This document shows, piece after piece, positions 34,507 to 37,364 of a stretch of DNA of 37,364 bases (positions are counted from its first letter, which is position 1; every line of letters begins with the position of its first letter). Origin of the DNA: Nodosilinea nodulosa PCC 7104 (lineage in GTDB: Bacteria; Cyanobacteriota; Cyanobacteriia; Phormidesmidales; Phormidesmidaceae); assembly GCF_000309385.1 (NCBI RefSeq), contig NZ_JH976537.1:5788580-5825943 (forward strand). The letters run 5' to 3'. The notes under the pieces were generated by a model. It was not told where the DNA came from. It was given only the letters and a program-made list of their open reading frames with translations, and did not search any database. The position numbers and the translations under genes were made by a program.

Positions 34507-34791
34507 CTACCAGCGATAGGGGCGCTGGCGCTGGCTGTAGCGCAACACGTCGCCAGCATCGGGGCGAATGATCAGGCCATTTTCAGGAATGTCGATCGCG
34601 TGGCTCCAGTTCACCCGCTCCAGGTAGCCCAGCAGGTGCAGGCGATCGATCGCGTGCTGGGCGTCGTCGGGCGGGCCAACCAGGTAGTGGCGCAGGCGAC
34701 GGTGGCGGACCACCGCGATCGGGTTTCTGAGCAGCAGAGCCTGGGCCGCCTCCACTGCCGGGGGCGAGCAAAACGATTGAGTTTGCAGCAT
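34507..34791 (-). CDS. Small cyanobacterial hypothetical protein
   Basis: The protein has 94 residues starting MLQTQSFCSPPAVEAAQALL. It is basic, with RHRRLRHYLVGPPDDAQHAI in the middle and DIPENGLIIRPDAGDVLRYS later; no membrane segment or catalytic motif is visible. I believe similar small proteins occur in many cyanobacteria, but I cannot name a function. AAGG at about 34798-34801 on the minus strand may be the ribosome-binding site, and codon choice fits the GC-rich neighbours. Confidence 0.6.
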   Translation of the reverse strand: MLQTQSFCSPPAVEAAQALLLRNPIAVVRHRRLRHYLVGPPDDAQHAIDRLHLLGYLERVNWSHAIDIPENGLIIRPDAGDVLRYSQRQRPYRW

Positions 34792-35003
34792 TTCAAGCTT
34801 CCTTAACGAGGGTTATTTCGTCGGGGCGCAATGCTTGCGCCCAGTGCAACATCTATGCCTGTGACTGGCGATCGACCCCACAGGCAGCAAAAACTGGCCC
34901 CCGCACATGCAGATGGCAAAAGAACATGATCGGTAACGGTAGAATGGGGCACGACAGCAGGAACGCCCCCATAGGTGGAGCTGGTGCTGCCATCGACTTA
35001 CAT

Positions 35004-35046
35004 ACGCCATTATGACGTGCCAAGGGTCGATACGTCAATATGGCGT
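35004..35046. promoter_or_regulatory. Inverted-repeat operator candidate before the XRE gene
   Basis: ACGCCATTATGACGT (35004-35018) and ACGTCAATATGGCGT (35032-35046) are reverse complements at 13 of 15 positions, with 13 bp between them. It ends 14 bp before the regulator's ATG, so it is well placed for autoregulation. Confidence 0.5.
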
Positions 35047-35060
35047 GTCATCTGTGTTAA

Positions 35061-35315
35061 ATGAAAAAAGACCGCCGCCCACAGGAAAGTGATTCGCCCA
35101 TTGAAGAACTCAGGATTCAGCGGACGAACCTGTCCCAGGCTGAGTTCGCTGTTCACTGTGGGATTCCGCTGCGGACGTATCAACGGTGGATTGCCGGGGC
35201 AACTGAGGCAAAGTTAACGCCTCAGCAGTGGAAAGCTCTCATGAGTGTTTTGAACGTTCAATCGGTGGATGAAATCCCCAACGATTTTGCTGGCAGCGAA
35301 GGGGTCTCTTTGTAG
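35061..35315 (+). CDS. XRE-type helix-turn-helix regulator
   Basis: The protein has 84 residues. The HTH is ELRIQRTNLSQAEFAVHCGI (about 16-35), with the recognition helix in PLRTYQRWIAGATEAKL. The LSQAEFA and TYQRW words are standard for small phage-repressor-like proteins. A short C-terminal helix (WKALMSVLNVQSVDEIP) may dimerise. An inverted repeat ending 14 bp before the start suggests it controls itself. It faces the TIR-NB-ARC gene, 610 bp away across a repeat array, so it may or may not act on it. Confidence 0.8.
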   Translation: MKKDRRPQESDSPIEELRIQRTNLSQAEFAVHCGIPLRTYQRWIAGATEAKLTPQQWKALMSVLNVQSVDEIPNDFAGSEGVSL

Positions 35316-35627
35316 GCTGGGCAGAGGTAGCTCCACCCGTAGGGTGCATTCCCGGCCTACAAATCTGCGCAAAGCCCCACAGATTCTGCCTTTGGGCCGC
35401 AATGCACCGCTCACTGTATCGAGTATCTCGCTTGACGTAAGCGGTGCGTTACGGCCAGGGCAAAGCGCACCTCACCTTTGCCGAGTTGGCCTAGGGCCGG
35501 GAACGCACCCTACGCCTAATCAAGCTTTCGGAGAGTTCAATGGGCTAAAACCTCTGGCTTTGGGACGCCTTGACAGGGCTGGCGGTGCCTACCCTACAGG
35601 CTGTTTTCAGGCGTTTCAGCAAAAAGG
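35316..35627. other. Gene-free stretch before the repeat array
   Basis: No convincing gene is seen. An open frame across it (35269-35727) merely runs on into the repeat array. The sequence includes inverted words such as GGTGCGTTACG and GCGCACC, and several near-copies of TAGGGTGC, typical of the short dispersed palindromes common in cyanobacterial spacers. Confidence 0.5.
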
Positions 35628-35849
35628 CTCGGCCTTTCGAGAAAATTACTCGGCGTTTGGGGTAAATAACTCGGTGCGCCGAGAAAAGTGCTCGGCATTC
35701 CGAGAAGATTACTCGGAACTGGAGTAGATCGCTCGGCGTGCCGAGAAAAGTGCTCGGTGCTTCGAGAAAATTACTCGGCGTTTGGAGAAATCTGCTCGGC
35801 GTTCCGAGAAAATTACTCGAAACCTGGGGTAAACCGCTCGGAATCTCGC
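35628..35849. repeat. 21-bp phased tandem array of CTCGG-N4-CCGAG boxes
   Basis: CTCG recurs at 35628, 35649, 35670, 35691, 35712, 35732, 35753, 35774, 35795, 35816 and 35837. All steps are 21 bp except one of 20. Consensus is about CTCGGCGTTCCGAGAAAATTA. Six boxes are good palindromes (for example CTCGGCGTGCCGAG at 35732), and non-palindromic boxes tend to fall every third unit. 21 bp is two helical turns. It ends 76 bp before the TIR-NB-ARC start. Read as protein, it would be a heptapeptide repeat near SAFRENY. Confidence 0.9.
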
Positions 35850-35924
35850 CCTTTGAGGCTGAAGACTGAGGTTAAGATTGACCAAACCGCCCCGTGACCG
35901 CCGCTGCCGCTAGCTCCGCCACCG

Positions 35925-37151
35925 ATGCCCAGCATTTTTATCTCCTACCGCATCAGCGACAGCGCCGATATCACCGGGCACATCCGCGAACGCCTGGTGG
36001 ATTACTTTGGGGCTGAGCAAATTTTTCGCGATGTGCAGTCTATTCCTCTAGGTATCGACTTTCGAGGCTACATCAACACCGAGCTAGACAATTGCCAGGT
36101 GATGGTGGTGGTGATTGGCCCCAAATGGCTAAGCGCTGAAGATACTAAGGGCAATCGCCGTCTTGAGCACCCCGACGACTGGGTACGGCGAGAAATCGAG
36201 ACTGCTCTCAACCGTGAGATTCCTGTTATTCCTGTGCTGGTAGGCAACGCCCGCTTGCCCAAGGCCGAGGAACTGCCCGAAAGCTTGCAGGCGCTGGCCT
36301 ACCGCAACAGCACCACCGCCAGGGCCGACCCCGACTTTGACCCCGACATGGCGCGACTGATTAAGAGTTTAGAGGCGGTACTGGCTGAGCCTTCGTCTGC
36401 GCCCTCTACCCCCAATAACCTGCCCCGCAGCGGCGCAGTGGAGTTTGTGGGTCGTGAAACCGACCTCAACAACCTTCACATCCGGCTCCATCAGTCGGAT
36501 CGCGTTGCCATTACTGCCCTGCGTGGCATGGGGGGCATTGGCAAAACCGAGCTGGCTCTGCAATATGCCCTGCATCACCGTGACGAAGGCACCTACCCCG
36601 GCGGTATCTGCTGGCTGCAAGCCAGAGATCAAGATGTTGCCAGCCAGATTGTCCGGTTTGCAAAAACCGTTGAGATGTCAACCCCCGAGGGTGAGTTGGC
36701 CGACCAGGTGGCCTACGTGTGGGCACAATAGCCCCTAGCGCCAGCCGCAATGTTGGTCGTTTACGACGATGTGGCCGACTTTGCCACTATCCAGCCCTAC
36801 TTGCCGCCTCAGACAGAGCAATTTCGAGTATTGCTCACTACGCGGCAGCGCTTCTCGGGCATAGACAGCCTTGAGATTGATGTGCTCAACCGAGACGCAG
36901 CTCTTGATTTGTTGCGCTCTATTGTTGGGTCAAACCGCATTGATGCTCAATTGGTCGATGCCACCGCCCTTTGTACACGGTTAGGTCGCTTGCCCCTAGC
37001 GCTGGAACTGGTGGGCCGCTACCTGGAGCTAGATGAAGACTTAAGCATTTTAGAGGTGCAGGCCGAGCTAGATGAAATGCGTACCTATGCCTATGCCCTG
37101 CTAAAAGACGAGTCTGCGGCTACCATGACCGCCAAGCTAGGGGTAACCTGA
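35925..37151 (+). pseudogene. TIR-NB-ARC (STAND) protein gene, stop-interrupted and 3'-truncated
   Basis: Residues 1-140 form a TIR domain: SIFISYRISDSADITGHIRE, FRDVQSIPLGIDFRGYINTE, VVVIGPKWLS and DWVRREIETALNREIPVIPV, whose Glu is the likely NADase position. The NB-ARC ATPase follows from about 165 with VGRETDLNNL and Walker A GMGGIGKTE (201-209). An in-frame TAG (36729-36731) after YVWAQ interrupts it. The same frame continues with Walker B-like MLVVYDDV, LLTTRQRFSG and LGRLPLALELVGRYLELDED. It ends at TGA after TAKLGVT, where relatives continue into helical and TPR-type sensor domains. TIR-STAND proteins act as antiviral sensors that trigger cell death. This copy lacks its sensor, so it is probably dead. 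Confidence 0.8.
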
Positions 37152-37185
37152 GTTCGGGATAAGGAAAGGAGGGGCTCTGTAAGCT

Positions 37186-37289
37186 GATATAGCTGTAGCC
37201 AGTCTGGTTAAGACATGTCTCCTATGACCGTTCAAACGTTTGAACGGTCATAGGAGACATGTCTTAACCAACGTGACTATGGCTATATC
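37186..37289. repeat. 104-bp near-perfect palindrome (MITE-like)
   Basis: The inner arms 37205-37236 and 37239-37270 are perfect over 32 bp around a central CG. The outer 19 bp pair with some mismatches and end in GATATAGC/GCTATATC. TA at the ends fits a TA-duplicating (IS630/Tc1-like) origin, which is inference. It shares GGTTAAGACATGTCTCCT with the element at 28561. Confidence 0.9.
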
Positions 37290-37315
37290 ACGTAAATGAT
37301 TCAGCAGGCCCCCCT

Positions 37316-37364
37316 ATGGATAGTCTAGAAGAGCTGTTTTGCCACATTGATGATTTCTGCTGTC
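37316..37364 (+). CDS. IS982-like transposase, N-terminal fragment at window edge
   Basis: The first 16 codons read MDSLEELFCHIDDFCC, close to the usual N-terminus of cyanobacterial IS982-family transposases (LEELFCHVDDFC). The rest is outside the window. It starts 26 bp after the palindrome at 37186-37289, which may lie at or near the insertion's border. Family call is from 16 residues, so treat it as provisional. Confidence 0.5.
   Translation, partial: MDSLEELFCHIDDFCC

Noticed and set aside
34813..35038. Two overlapping minus-strand frames upstream of the XRE gene
   Set aside because: Cys/Arg-rich translations with no family pattern, lying over the inverted-repeat regulatory region.
35628..35849. 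Array could be a CRISPR
   Set aside because: The period is 21 bp with no room for unique spacers of 30 or more bases, and the units vary at the same central positions throughout.
35269..35897. Open frames over the repeat array coding a heptapeptide-repeat protein
   Set aside because: The 20-bp unit at 35712 breaks the frame and ends it with a stop, no start site or ribosome-binding site is convincing, and the palindromic boxes explain the sequence better.

Overview
The window looks like a chromosomal stretch of a GC-rich filamentous cyanobacterium (Leptolyngbya/Nodosilinea-like; inferred). The octamer GCGATCGC (HIP1) recurs throughout. It carries a squalene-hopene cyclase with its glycosyltransferase, an ABA4-like (DUF4281) membrane protein, and a heptanucleotide tandem repeat of the kind known from filamentous cyanobacteria.

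Region 1 (about 1-13,300) reads as a decayed integrative element. Its right end is a tyrosine recombinase (11981-13150) beside the 3' end of a tRNA-Thr(CGU) gene (13304-13374). It holds a VirB4-like conjugation ATPase that has lost its 5' end and is split by a 933-bp IS5-family element, an exported TrbJ/VirB5-like protein, an ISKra4-like fragment and an ISAs1-family element. An AT-rich insert without HIP1 sites (about 4262-6240) carries a two-gene cassette: a GHKL ATPase with a C-terminal STAS-like (DUF4325) domain, and a HEPN protein with an intact R-x4-H motif. This pair is the strongest candidate for an undescribed system. Next come an OmpR/BaeS-type two-component pair and a three-gene operon (coiled-coil remnant, nuclease-fold protein without visible catalytic residues, signal peptidase I).

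Region 2 (about 13,400-20,300) is ordinary chromosome. It has head-to-head hopanoid genes (hpnB-like and shc), a short-chain dehydrogenase, a small conserved protein, a secreted protein made of three near-identical 102-residue repeats, and a MarC-family membrane protein.

Region 3 (about 20,300-28,700) is redox and stress metabolism: three medium-chain dehydrogenases/reductases, a DsbA-like protein, and a DUF899 / SnoaL-like / YCII-DGPF trio. An IS702-like element is inserted in the T-tract of the trio's terminator. Several palindromic repeats occur here.

Region 4 (about 28,800-34,800) has a UbiB/ABC1 atypical kinase, a two-gene peptide ABC transporter fragment (lipoprotein and DppB-like permease), a heptanucleotide repeat tract, the ABA4-like protein and a small conserved protein.

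Region 5 (about 34,800-37,364) is accessory. It has an XRE regulator behind an inverted repeat, a 21-bp phased repeat array, a TIR-NB-ARC (STAND) gene broken by an amber codon and a 3' truncation, a 104-bp near-perfect palindrome, and the start of an IS982-like transposase.
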